Shown: positions 8,651 to 16,781 of the stretch, piece by piece
Layout: every line of letters begins with the position of its first letter
How positions within the stretch are numbered: position 1 is the stretch's first letter
Assembly: GCA_030827515.1 (NCBI GenBank)
Contig: JAUREI010000026.1
Location: 1 to 32,303, forward strand
Source: Prosthecobacter sp.
GTDB taxonomy: Bacteria > Verrucomicrobiota > Verrucomicrobiia > Verrucomicrobiales > Verrucomicrobiaceae
DNA length: 32,303 nt
Reading direction: 5' to 3'
Notes under the pieces: generated by a model
Database searches by the model: none
Told to the model about the DNA's origin: nothing
Seen by the model: only the letters and a program-made list of their open reading frames with translations
Program-made: the position numbers and the translations under genes

Positions 8651-10060
8651 TCAGCGCAGGCGCTCAAACAGTTCCTCGAGACCGGCGACGATCTTCGTGG
8701 AAGCATGGACCTCCAGGCAGCTGGAGCGTGCGCGCCAGGTTTCATAGCCGCCGAGCGCGTGCTGTTCCGGGGTTGGCAGGTAACCGTGATAGGCGTTGGC
8801 GAGCGAGACGGTGAAGGTGGGCGCGTGGCGCTTTTTCAGGTCGAGCCCGATCTCAACAAAGACCTCCGCGGGAATGGCCGAAACCCGCAGGCTGCCGATC
8901 TTAAAGACCTGGAGCGGTGCCGACACCGTTTTCGGGAAATCGGCGAGCAGCACCGTCTCGCGCGCATAGACCTGCTCCATCGTTTCCATGCGTGGGGACA
9001 GCTTCGACTGCTGCATGACGGCGCGCGCGGCGATCACCTCATCCGGCGTTGGCAGGCGCAGGCCGAGTTCGACTTCCTTCTGTGCGGCGGCCAGCGGAAC
9101 GTCGGCTCGATGTTCGACCTTCTTCACCGCCGTCGCCACGGCCTGGGCGACCTCATCGGCAACGATCTGGATGCGGCCGTAGGGTGGCTGCTTTTCCTGA
9201 CCCCCGCGGAAGTCGATGTTGTTGATGTCGCCGCTGGTGCCGTTCGACATCAGTCCCACGAAGGGCGGCTCCGCGTTCCCCGCGCCAAGCAGTTCGCCGA
9301 TGCGTTCCGAGAACACGCCGAAGTAGTCGGCGGAAATGTGGCCCGGTCCGACACCGCCGACGTAGTGCAGCGAGTAGTTGGCGAGCAGGGCGAGCGGGCG
9401 CCCGTCGGCAGTCTGCACGCTGAGAAAGGCGACTTCGGGATCGGTCGGACCGGCGGGCTCCACCAGGTTCGGATTCCTGACGCCGGGATTGGTCCTCACC
9501 TGATCGGTTGTGACCCCGAGCGGGGTCGGCGGGATCGTGCCCGGCTTCAACTTCCAGCGACGGTTGAAGACCTGGCCCGGCACGGAGGCGCCGCCATGCC
9601 CCAGCTTCGCCGGCGCCAGGTTGTTGAGGGCGCGGCGCACGCCATCGGCGATGCGACGCGCCAGGAAGCGCTGATACATCGGGTCGGGCTCGCTTTGGCC
9701 AACCGCCTGGGCGGTTCCGCAGGAGTGGGAATGGGTGGCCGACATCATCAGGTTTTCCACCGGCAGGCCGGTGGCCTCATGCACGAGCTTTTTCGCGGCA
9801 TCGAAAATGCCGCGCCCGATCACACAACTGTCGACGACGACAAAGACGAGCCGCGTTGTGCCGTCGTCGAGCGCCAGGCAGCGCGCATGGAGTTCGTCAT
9901 GAATGGAGGTGGCCTTGCCATCCTGAAAGCCGCCGTTGATGGAACTGCCAAGCGGTGGCGTGACATTGCTGGTGGCGGCGCCGGCGCGAAACACCGGCTC
10001 GGCAGCGGACAGGGCGGTGGCGGCGAGCAGGCCGGCGGTCTGCAGGAGGATCGAGCGCAT
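8651..10060 (-). CDS. Neutral/alkaline ceramidase-like secreted hydrolase
   Basis: 469 residues from ATG at 10060, chosen because it begins a clean signal peptide (MRSILLQTAGLLAATALSAA); an upstream start would overlap the previous gene's stop. The body matches the N-terminal domain of neutral/alkaline non-lysosomal ceramidases: FRAGAATSNVTPPLG at about 24-38, HDELHARCLALDDG at 54-67, VVVDSCV, the conserved MSATHSHS at about 106-113 with probable zinc-ligand histidines 110 and 112, and ANYSLHYVG with a third probable ligand. Family enzymes hydrolyse the amide of ceramide, but in Planctomycetes and Verrucomicrobia this domain is common in proteins of unknown substrate, and the C-terminal ceramidase domain is lacking here, so the substrate is unknown. 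It follows the DUF1501 gene by 43 bases in the same probable operon. Confidence 0.87.
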   Translation of the reverse strand: MRSILLQTAGLLAATALSAAEPVFRAGAATSNVTPPLGSSINGGFQDGKATSIHDELHARCLALDDGTTRLVFVVVDSCVIGRGIFDAAKKLVHEATGLPVENLMMSATHSHSCGTAQAVGQSEPDPMYQRFLARRIADGVRRALNNLAPAKLGHGGASVPGQVFNRRWKLKPGTIPPTPLGVTTDQVRTNPGVRNPNLVEPAGPTDPEVAFLSVQTADGRPLALLANYSLHYVGGVGPGHISADYFGVFSERIGELLGAGNAEPPFVGLMSNGTSGDINNIDFRGGQEKQPPYGRIQIVADEVAQAVATAVKKVEHRADVPLAAAQKEVELGLRLPTPDEVIAARAVMQQSKLSPRMETMEQVYARETVLLADFPKTVSAPLQVFKIGSLRVSAIPAEVFVEIGLDLKKRHAPTFTVSLANAYHGYLPTPEQHALGGYETWRARSSCLEVHASTKIVAGLEELFERLR

Positions 10061-10103
10061 CCGAGCGATACGTCCGGCAGCGGGGGCTTCCTGCGCCGAC
10101 GGG

Positions 10104-11597
10104 CTACACAAGAATCTCGCGGATGACATTGCCGAAGTCCTGCTCCAGACGCTGGCGACCGGGGTGCATCATGCGGTGGTTGAGACCGAGCTGATGCAGT
10201 ACGGTGGCGTGCAGGTCGGTCACGTACTGGCGGCCCTCGACCGCATGGAAACCGAGTTCGTCGGTGGCCCCGTGGACGAAGCCGCCCTTGGTGCCGCCTC
10301 CGGCCATGAAACAGGTGAAGCCATGCGGGTGATGATCGCGGCCCGAGCCGCTGACGTTCGCATCGCGGAACTCCGCACCCGGCGTGCGGCCAAATTCGGT
10401 GCCCCAGACCACAAGCGTTTCCTCCAGCATGCCGCGCTGCTTGAGGTCGTGGATCAGACCGGCAATGGGCTGGTCGATTTCCGCGCACATCGGCGGCATG
10501 AGCCGGGCGATGTCCTTGTGATGATCCCAGCGGCCGGCGTTGCCGCTGTAGCCATGGAACAGCTGCACGAAGCGCACGCCCTGCTCGACAAGGCGACGCG
10601 CGGCCAGGCACTGGGATCCGAAGGCAAGGCACTCCTTGCGGTCGAGGCCGTAAAGGCGCTTCACATGTTCCGGTTCCCCGGAGAAATCCATGATGCCGGG
10701 CACCGCCATCTGCATCTGGAAGGCGAGTTCATAGGCTTTGAGCCGGGCGTTCAGCTCGGCGTCGGTGGGATAATCGATGCCCGAGAGCTGGTTCAGTTCG
10801 CCGATGAGGCTGAAGGCCTCGCGCTGCTCCTCGAGCGTCAGCTTCGGATCGGCCGGATGGACGAAGGAGAGCGGGTTTTTCGGGTCAACCTTCAGTCGCA
10901 CGCCACCGTATTCCGGACCGAGGTAGGCGCTGCCAAAGGTGAAGGAGCGCCCGCAGCAGTCCGCACTGGGTTCGCCCAGCACGACAAACTCGGGCAGGTT
11001 CGCATTCAGGGTGCCAAGTCCGTAGCTGGCCCAGGCGCCAACCGTGGGATGCCCGGTGTCGCCGATCTTGCGGCCCGTGTGGAAGGTGAGCTGGGCGCCG
11101 TGGTTGTTGTCGATCGTCCACATCCCGCGCAGGAAGGAGATGTCGTCCACCGCGCCGCCGATGTGCGGAAAGAGATCACTCACCTCAATGCCGCTCTGGC
11201 CATGCTTGCGGTGGCCGGCGATGAGCGGCAGGATTTTCTTGAAGACCTCGCGCTTCTCCTTGCCCGGTTCGGCGAGAATCTGGTTGATCCTGCCCTGGTC
11301 GGCCGCCTCCCGGTAGGGCGTCTCGTCAATCGACTTGCCGGCATACTTCGTGAGTTCCGGTTTCGGATCGAAACTTTCGACGTGGCTGGTGCCGCCGATC
11401 ATGAACATCCAGATCACGGACTTGGCCTTCGCCTCGCCGGTTTGCCACGCGGAAAGCACCTCCTGCGTCGAGGGAGAGGCCTGGGCGACACCGTCGCGGA
11501 AGAGCATGGCGTTGAGGGCGAGGCCGGTGAAGCCCATGCCCGTGTCGAGCAGGAACTGGCGGCGGGTGCCGGTGCAGCCGGGGCGTTTCGGTCTCAT
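10104..11597 (-). CDS. DUF1501 protein, Tat-exported sulfatase/phosphatase-like fold
   Basis: 497 residues. A twin-arginine signal lies at residues 10-35 (TRRQFLLDTGMGFTGLAL), so export of the folded protein is expected. The rest is a full-length DUF1501 domain: MIGGTSHVESFDPKPEL at about 66-82, the stretch IGGAVDDISFLRGM, and near the C-terminus VVWGTEFGRTPGAE with HHPHGFTCFMAGGG, typical family signatures that resemble the metal-site layout of the alkaline-phosphatase superfamily. The enzymatic activity of DUF1501 proteins is not established. The gene starts 3 bases after the stop of the DUF1549/DUF1553 gene, and this pairing is characteristic of Planctomycetes and Verrucomicrobia, which implies that the two act together. 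Confidence 0.94.
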   Translation of the reverse strand: MRPKRPGCTGTRRQFLLDTGMGFTGLALNAMLFRDGVAQASPSTQEVLSAWQTGEAKAKSVIWMFMIGGTSHVESFDPKPELTKYAGKSIDETPYREAADQGRINQILAEPGKEKREVFKKILPLIAGHRKHGQSGIEVSDLFPHIGGAVDDISFLRGMWTIDNNHGAQLTFHTGRKIGDTGHPTVGAWASYGLGTLNANLPEFVVLGEPSADCCGRSFTFGSAYLGPEYGGVRLKVDPKNPLSFVHPADPKLTLEEQREAFSLIGELNQLSGIDYPTDAELNARLKAYELAFQMQMAVPGIMDFSGEPEHVKRLYGLDRKECLAFGSQCLAARRLVEQGVRFVQLFHGYSGNAGRWDHHKDIARLMPPMCAEIDQPIAGLIHDLKQRGMLEETLVVWGTEFGRTPGAEFRDANVSGSGRDHHPHGFTCFMAGGGTKGGFVHGATDELGFHAVEGRQYVTDLHATVLHQLGLNHRMMHPGRQRLEQDFGNVIREILV

Positions 11598-11600
11598 GGA

Positions 11601-14180
11601 TCAGCGCAGGGTGATGAAGTCGTTGTGATTGAAGAGGGCGCCCAGGAAGTGCTGGCGCCGCCTCAGGCCATCCCCGCCAGATTTGGCGAGGAACCCGGCG
11701 CTGACGCGCCGTTCCGCATCGCTTGGCGGCCGGTTCAGGATGTGTTCGAAGGCGGCGGTGACGAAGACCATGTCATCCGTGCCGACCTCCCGCGCGAGAC
11801 GCGCCTCCAGCGCCACGGAGGCATCCAGCGTCACGCGGCTGTTGGCCAGTGCCAGCGCCTGGTGCGGCTTGATGCTGCGCTCGCGCTGGTAGCACTCGTT
11901 GGGGCGCGCGCCGTCAAAAATCTGCACGAGTTCCGCCTGGGTCTCCTGCGCGTGACGATGGTAGATGCTGCGGCGGCGACTCGTCTCGGCGGCCTCGCTG
12001 GCGAGTTCCGGACCTCCAGAGGTGCCATCCAGCAGGCCCGCCACATGCAGCAGGTTGTCGCGCACGGCCTCGCCCTCCATGCGGCGCACCGGCGCCCGCC
12101 AATACCACCGGTTGTCGGGATCAACGGCATCATTCGCGACCGCAGGGCCGCTGGCACCGGCACGCCGGTAAACGGCGCTGCCCAGGATGAGACGGTGCAT
12201 GTGTCGCAGATCGTAACCGCTTTCCATGAACTCGGCCGCCAGCCAGTCGAGCAGCGCCGGGTGCGTGGGTTTTTGGCCGTTGGCACCGAAGTCATCCGGC
12301 GTGGCCACCAGGCCCGTGCCAAAATGGCGGATCCACAGGTGATTGACCGCAACGCGGGCAAACAGGGTGTTCTGCGGCGAGGTGAGCCAGCGCGCGAAGG
12401 CGAGGCGCCGGCCGCTGCTGGTCGCGGGATAGGTCGTGACCTTGCGCGGTTGATAATCGGTGGCCTTCACCGCGGACTGCATCGCCTCCTCCGCCGCAGC
12501 GAGGGCTTTCGTGGCCGCCGTTGCATTCGTCTTTGCCGTGACGATGGCCTTTTTCACGGCCGTCGTCAGCGGCTTGGTGGCCATGGCCTTTTGCAGGGCG
12601 TCCTCCGCCCTGTCCTTCTCCGCACGGGCCTCGGCCAGCGCCGTTTGGCGCTGCAATTCCGCCACCTTCACGGCGCGGGCCTGCCAGTCGGCGGACTTTT
12701 TGTTCATGCCACCGTCCTCGAGCGCCTCCAACTCCAGTTGCTGCTCAAGCGTCCGGCGTTTCATCTCGCGCAATTCCCGGTCCGCCAGCGATTCCACGGC
12801 GGCAAGCATGGCCGCCTTGTAGTGGTCGCTTTTCTCCGGCTGCTGGGCCACCAGCGGCAGGCTCACGGGCTTCACCTTGAGGTCGCCGCCAAACAGGGCC
12901 GGCACGCCCGGAGCAACGGGCTTGTCCTTGATCGGAAACCGCTCGTCGCCGCGCTGGAAGAGGTAAGTGACCGCGGTCAGGGTCTTGTCGTAGGCGCGAG
13001 GCAGGCCGTCCTTCGCCACATCCATCTGGCCGGGCACCGGGTCGGTGCGCACCTGGTAGGGCTCGAACACCGCGCGAATCGCATAATAGTCGGTCTGCGG
13101 AATCGGGTCATACTTGTGATCGTGGCACTTCACGCAGTTCATCGTCAGCCCCATGAAGGCCTTGCTGGTGTGCTCGACGATGTTGTCCATCCACTGCAGG
13201 CGGTCGCTCTGGAAATTGCGCGCCAGGTAGCCGGTGGCACGCACCGCGTCCTCATCGGTCGGCGCCAGTTCATCTCCCGCCAGCATCTCCTGCACCATGC
13301 GGTCGTAGGGCTTGTTGGCGTTCAGCGACTCGATGATCCAGTCGCGCCAGCGCCAGATGTGCGGCTGGCTCAGGCGCACCGCGCCCTTGTAGCCCTCCCA
13401 GTCGGAGTAGCGCCAGATGTCCATGAAATGCCGGCCCCAGCGCTCGCCATGACGCGGGTCTGCCAACAGCCGGTCGGCAAGCCGTCGCACTGCTGCATCC
13501 GGTTCAACCGCGTGGTCGGCGGTGAATGCCGCCACCTCTGCGGGCGTCGGTTGCAGGCCGGTCAGATCCACATGGATGCGCCGAGCGAGCTGGGCGGCGG
13601 TGGCCTCGCCCAACGGCTTCAGGTCGCGCGCCGCCAGCTGTTCGTTGATGAAGACGTCAATTGGATGGGGCACCCCCGATGGCGGCAGTTCGGGACGCGT
13701 CACCGGCTTGAAAGGCTGCCATGGATAGCGCTTCAGAAAGGCGGCCAGCGCCTCCTCCCTGCCGCCCAGTTGAGCCAGCGAATCCGGCTTCACCCTGGCG
13801 TCGCCCGGATGGCCCCCGAGGAGGATCTCCGCGAGGTTCGCCACGCCATCGCCATCGCTGTCCCGGCTGCCGGCCTGTTGCAGCCGATCCGAAAGCGCCA
13901 CTTTTTTGCCCATCCCCGCCAGTTCCCGGCCAAAGGCATTGTGCGGAAACTCCTCCAGGCTTTCCGGCGCATGGTTAGAGGACGGCAGATGGCAGAGGTC
14001 GCACTTTGTCAGCGTTGCTGGCAAAAAATGCTCAAAGTGGTTCGCCGCCGCCTTTTGATTGGCGGGGGTCGCCAGCACCGTCCCAGGGCCGAGTGCCAGC
14101 ATCAGGAGGATGCGAGTCACGGCCGAATGGCTGTCTGGGACGGGGTTTTGCACAGGCACAATACGGGCCTTCCATGGCAT
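11601..14180 (-). CDS. DUF1549/DUF1553 (PSD1) planctomycete-type cytochrome protein
   Basis: 859 residues from ATG at 14180; an in-frame GTG at 14120 would place the hydrophobic signal (TRILLMLALGPGTVLA) at the N-terminus and may be the true start. A first heme motif CDLCH is at residues 60-64, followed by a Ca-loop-like DSDGDGVANLAE at 107-118 as in thrombospondin type 3 repeats. DUF1549 spans about 170-380, with LTGLQPTPAE, RHGERWGRHFMDIWRYSD and a second heme motif CVKCH at 349-353 followed by DHKYDPI. Residues about 451-572 are a charged, Ala-rich probable coiled coil. DUF1553 spans about 585-855 (RRLAFARWLTSPQN, RVAVNHLWIRHFGTGLV, DDFGANGQKPTHPALLDWLA). It is probably a periplasmic or surface c-type heme protein of unknown reaction. 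First gene of the block that continues with DUF1501. Confidence 0.93.
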   Translation of the reverse strand: MPWKARIVPVQNPVPDSHSAVTRILLMLALGPGTVLATPANQKAAANHFEHFLPATLTKCDLCHLPSSNHAPESLEEFPHNAFGRELAGMGKKVALSDRLQQAGSRDSDGDGVANLAEILLGGHPGDARVKPDSLAQLGGREEALAAFLKRYPWQPFKPVTRPELPPSGVPHPIDVFINEQLAARDLKPLGEATAAQLARRIHVDLTGLQPTPAEVAAFTADHAVEPDAAVRRLADRLLADPRHGERWGRHFMDIWRYSDWEGYKGAVRLSQPHIWRWRDWIIESLNANKPYDRMVQEMLAGDELAPTDEDAVRATGYLARNFQSDRLQWMDNIVEHTSKAFMGLTMNCVKCHDHKYDPIPQTDYYAIRAVFEPYQVRTDPVPGQMDVAKDGLPRAYDKTLTAVTYLFQRGDERFPIKDKPVAPGVPALFGGDLKVKPVSLPLVAQQPEKSDHYKAAMLAAVESLADRELREMKRRTLEQQLELEALEDGGMNKKSADWQARAVKVAELQRQTALAEARAEKDRAEDALQKAMATKPLTTAVKKAIVTAKTNATAATKALAAAEEAMQSAVKATDYQPRKVTTYPATSSGRRLAFARWLTSPQNTLFARVAVNHLWIRHFGTGLVATPDDFGANGQKPTHPALLDWLAAEFMESGYDLRHMHRLILGSAVYRRAGASGPAVANDAVDPDNRWYWRAPVRRMEGEAVRDNLLHVAGLLDGTSGGPELASEAAETSRRRSIYHRHAQETQAELVQIFDGARPNECYQRERSIKPHQALALANSRVTLDASVALEARLAREVGTDDMVFVTAAFEHILNRPPSDAERRVSAGFLAKSGGDGLRRRQHFLGALFNHNDFITLR

Positions 14181-14264
14181 TTATCGCCCGGCACAGGCAA
14201 AGACTCTCCCTCAGGATCATCGCCTCTTGGCAGGATGACCCGGCCGGCTACGTTCCCTCCCCGC
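14181..14264. promoter_or_regulatory. Divergent intergenic region
   Basis: This 84-base gap separates the minus-strand DUF1549/DUF1553 gene from the plus-strand membrane-anchored protein, so it must hold, or lie next to, promoters for both. I do not see a convincing -35/-10 pair or an operator. If the minus gene starts at the GTG at 14120, the gap grows to 144 bases and includes a TATTGT hexamer (14155 area) that could serve as its -10. Confidence 0.4.
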
Positions 14265-14957
14265 ATGTCACGCCGCCTTCTCGTCTGCCTGCTGCTGGTC
14301 GCTCCCCTGCTGCGCGCCCATCAGATCCCCAACATCACCCTCGAGGCGATGTTCGCGGCCGATCACGGCTTCACCCTGCGCGTCAATCTCGACCCGAGAA
14401 TCGTGCTCAGCGACCAGCCCACCAGCCTGCCGCCGGTGGAGGCCGGCTGGTATCTGGGCCAATCCGAGGACGAGCAGCGTGAAACTCATGCGCGCGTGCG
14501 GGATTACCTGCGCCGGAACCTGGGGCTGCGCTTCGGGACCGACACGGTGGACTGGCCGGATGGCGAGATCACCGCCATTGACGGCAGCACGCTCGAACCC
14601 CTGAAGCCCGACACCGCGGAAACTCATCTGCTCGTGCTTGCCAAGGGTCGACTGCCGGGCGGAGCCGAGCAGTTTGAACTGGTCTTCGGTCCCGAGGCGA
14701 ATGTCAGCCTGATCCTGCTCAACAGCGAGGATGGCAAGCCGGAGCGGCGGCCGCAGGTGCTGTTTCCCGGGGAAAACAGCCGGCCCTACAAACTCACGGC
14801 CGTGCCCGTGATCGCTCCGCCTCCGACCGAAGAGCCCCCGGCACCGGCGGTGCGGGGATGGCACCTCGACGACGCCCTGCTCCTGTTTGGCGTCCCCTTG
14901 ATCGTTTTCGTCATCGCCTGGCGGCTGCGGCGACAGGGAACGAAGAGAGGCGAGTAG
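14265..14957 (+). CDS. Exported protein of unknown family with C-terminal membrane anchor
   Basis: 230 residues. The start at 14265 gives a compact signal peptide (MSRRLLVCLLLVAPLLRA); an in-frame ATG at 14235 would only add ten residues. Cleavage after LLRA would leave a mature protein beginning with His-Gln. The soluble part (about 19-195) is mainly beta-strand-like and ends in a Pro-rich stalk (IAPPPTEEPPAPAV). One membrane helix lies at about 203-222 (ALLLFGVPLIVFVIAWRL), followed by a short basic cytoplasmic tail. The beginning (AHQIPNITLEA) is reminiscent of the exported N-terminal part of HupE/UreJ-like proteins, but I cannot assign a family. It transcribes away from the DUF1549 gene and its stop directly abuts that of the converging yheT-like gene. 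Confidence 0.75.
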   Translation: MSRRLLVCLLLVAPLLRAHQIPNITLEAMFAADHGFTLRVNLDPRIVLSDQPTSLPPVEAGWYLGQSEDEQRETHARVRDYLRRNLGLRFGTDTVDWPDGEITAIDGSTLEPLKPDTAETHLLVLAKGRLPGGAEQFELVFGPEANVSLILLNSEDGKPERRPQVLFPGENSRPYKLTAVPVIAPPPTEEPPAPAVRGWHLDDALLLFGVPLIVFVIAWRLRRQGTKRGE

Positions 14958-15902
14958 TCATCTCTCCACTTCCAAAAACGCCAGAATGCGTCGCTCATGC
15001 CAGCGGCACAGGCAGGCGTCGAGAAAACCCACGTGACCGCCATGGGTCGGCGTTTCGAGATGAAGATGCCGGCTGGCAGTGGCGAGATCGGTCGGGAAGG
15101 AAGGCCGCGCCAGCAGGGGGTCGTCGAACGCATTCAGCAGGAGCGCCGGCACGGTCAGCGCGCCGAGGTGCGGCAACGCACTGGCGCGGGCGTAGTAGTC
15201 GGCGGCATCCCGGAATCCGTGCAGGGGTGCGGTGAAGCGCTCGTCGAACTCGCGAATCGTGCGGATGGCGTCAAGGGGGGCAACCGCCTCCGGAAAACGC
15301 AGGGACTTGGCCTTCGCCTTGGCGAGCAGGGAGCGCAGGAACCGCCGCTGGTAGAGACGGTTGCAGGGCCGGCCGTCGAGGGTATCGGCGCTGGAGGCGA
15401 GATCGACCGGCGCGGACACGGCGACGGCGGCGCGCACGGCCGGATGCGGTGGCGACTCGCCCAGGTATTTGAGGGTCAGGTTGCCTCCCAGGCTGAAACC
15501 GACCAGGGCGACTTCCGCGTAGGCCGGTGCCGCGTGCTCGATGACCGCGCGCAGATCCCCGCTTTCGCCGCTGTGGTAGGATCGCGGCAGGCGGTTGGGC
15601 AGGCCACCGCAGCCTCGGTAGTTCCAGGCCAGCACATCCCATCCGGCACGGCCCGCCGCCGCGGCCAGGCCCCGGATGTAGGCGGCCTGCAGCGAGCCCT
15701 CCAGCCCGTGCGAAAGGATCACCAGCCGCCGGTGGCCACTGCGCCGCCAGCCAAGATGCAGGACATCGCCGTCTTCGAGATCGAGAATCTCCGGGGTGTA
15801 AGGCGTCGGCGCGCCGGCGGGCCACAGCGCACCCAGCAGCGTCTGCACATGCCCCCCGCGCAGCAGCACGGGCGCGCGATAGTCGGAAGAAACCAGAGGC
15901 AT
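14958..15902 (-). CDS. yheT: YheT-family alpha/beta hydrolase
   Basis: 314 residues, the normal length for the family. Family signatures are in order: GGHVQTLLGAL at 16-26 (HxQT motif), SHGLEGS at 64-70 (oxyanion side), WNYRGCGGLPNR at 93-104, the nucleophile elbow GFSLGGN at 135-141 with Ser137, an acidic site at AFDDPLL (Asp260/261) and the catalytic His in GGHVGFL (His290). Together these give a complete Ser-Asp-His triad. YheT-type proteins are cytoplasmic hydrolases or esterases of the EMB8/ABHD1-3 group; the natural substrate is unclear. It is the last gene of the trpS-methyltransferase-yheT series, 13 bases after the methyltransferase stop. It converges with the plus-strand gene with no base in between. 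Confidence 0.93.
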   Translation of the reverse strand: MPLVSSDYRAPVLLRGGHVQTLLGALWPAGAPTPYTPEILDLEDGDVLHLGWRRSGHRRLVILSHGLEGSLQAAYIRGLAAAAGRAGWDVLAWNYRGCGGLPNRLPRSYHSGESGDLRAVIEHAAPAYAEVALVGFSLGGNLTLKYLGESPPHPAVRAAVAVSAPVDLASSADTLDGRPCNRLYQRRFLRSLLAKAKAKSLRFPEAVAPLDAIRTIREFDERFTAPLHGFRDAADYYARASALPHLGALTVPALLLNAFDDPLLARPSFPTDLATASRHLHLETPTHGGHVGFLDACLCRWHERRILAFLEVER

Positions 15903-15915
15903 GGGGCGCCAGCTT

Positions 15916-16776
15916 TCAGCCCGGCAGGTTCAGCCACCAGCAGAAACTGCCGCTGGGCACGGGCAGCACGTCGGTGCCACCGCGCAACTGCATCTCGCCG
16001 TGCTCCAGTGTGCCGCCACGTTCGCCGAAGGCCTGCAGCAGCAGGTGATGCAGGGAAATCGGCGTCAGTTCCGGGGTGTGACAGGACAGCAGGACGCCGA
16101 GCGGCTGGTCGGAGAGCAGACGGCCGAGCAGGTCGAGCAGGGGCGGCAGGTCGTTCTCGATCTTGAAGACCTCGCCCTTGGCGCCGCGGCCGTAGCTGGG
16201 TGGATCGAGGATGATCAAATCGTAGCGGCGCTCGCGGCGCAGCTCGCGCTCAAGGAACTTGGTGACGTCGTCGACGATCCAGCGAATCGGCCGGTCCTCC
16301 AACCCATTGAGGGCGGCATTCTGGCGCGCCCAGTCGACCATGCCCTTGGAGGCGTCGACATGGCAGACTTCCGCCCCGCCGCGGGCGGCCGCCAGCGTGC
16401 TGCCGCCGGAGTAGGCAAAGAGGTTGAGGGCGCGCGCAGGGCGGCCGTTGGCCTTGGCGTAGGCCGCGCCGAGTTCGCGGATGCGCATCCAGGTCTCGCG
16501 CTGCTCGGGGAAGATGCCGAGGTGACCGAAGTCGGTGCTGCTCAGGCGGAAGCGGGTGCCGTCGACCTCGATCTCCCAGGTGGCGGGCAGGCGCTCGCGG
16601 CCGCGCCACTGGTTGCCACCGTCGCGAAAGAAGGCGGCGGTGGCGCCCTGCCAGTCCGACTTCGGCCGGCGCGGCTGCCAGACCGCCTGGGCGCAGGGCC
16701 GCGAGAGCACGACCTTGCCAAACCGTTCCAGCTTCTGGAAGCCGCCGCTGTCGAGGAGTTCGTAACCGTCTTGCAT
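15916..16776 (-). CDS. Class I SAM-dependent methyltransferase, RlmI/YccW-like (Methyltrans_SAM family)
   Basis: 286 residues. The SAM-binding motif I is at about 115-123 (LNLFAYSGGSTLAA, the family's typical NLFAYTGG variant), followed by the acidic residue of motif II (VCHVDASKGMVDWARQNAALNG). The catalytic-type motif IV is LIILDPPSYGRG near 187-198. A DPPSYG motif of this kind occurs in RlmI-like 23S rRNA cytosine C5 methyltransferases, but the N-terminal PUA domain of RlmI is not present, so the RNA substrate is uncertain. The N-terminal part (ELLDSGGFQKLERFGKVVLSRP) is characteristic of the shorter family members. The start lies 5 bases after the trpS stop, so it is co-transcribed with trpS. 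Confidence 0.88.
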   Translation of the reverse strand: MQDGYELLDSGGFQKLERFGKVVLSRPCAQAVWQPRRPKSDWQGATAAFFRDGGNQWRGRERLPATWEIEVDGTRFRLSSTDFGHLGIFPEQRETWMRIRELGAAYAKANGRPARALNLFAYSGGSTLAAARGGAEVCHVDASKGMVDWARQNAALNGLEDRPIRWIVDDVTKFLERELRRERRYDLIILDPPSYGRGAKGEVFKIENDLPPLLDLLGRLLSDQPLGVLLSCHTPELTPISLHHLLLQAFGERGGTLEHGEMQLRGGTDVLPVPSGSFCWWLNLPG

Positions 16777-16781
16777 GACCG

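Noticed and set aside
9936-14264. A plus-strand reading frame of several kilobases antisense to the DUF1549 and DUF1501 genes.
   Set aside because: It is a mirror of GC-rich codon use on the other strand. Its translation is Arg/Ala/Gly-rich with no domain, and only its last part (from 14265) is a real gene.
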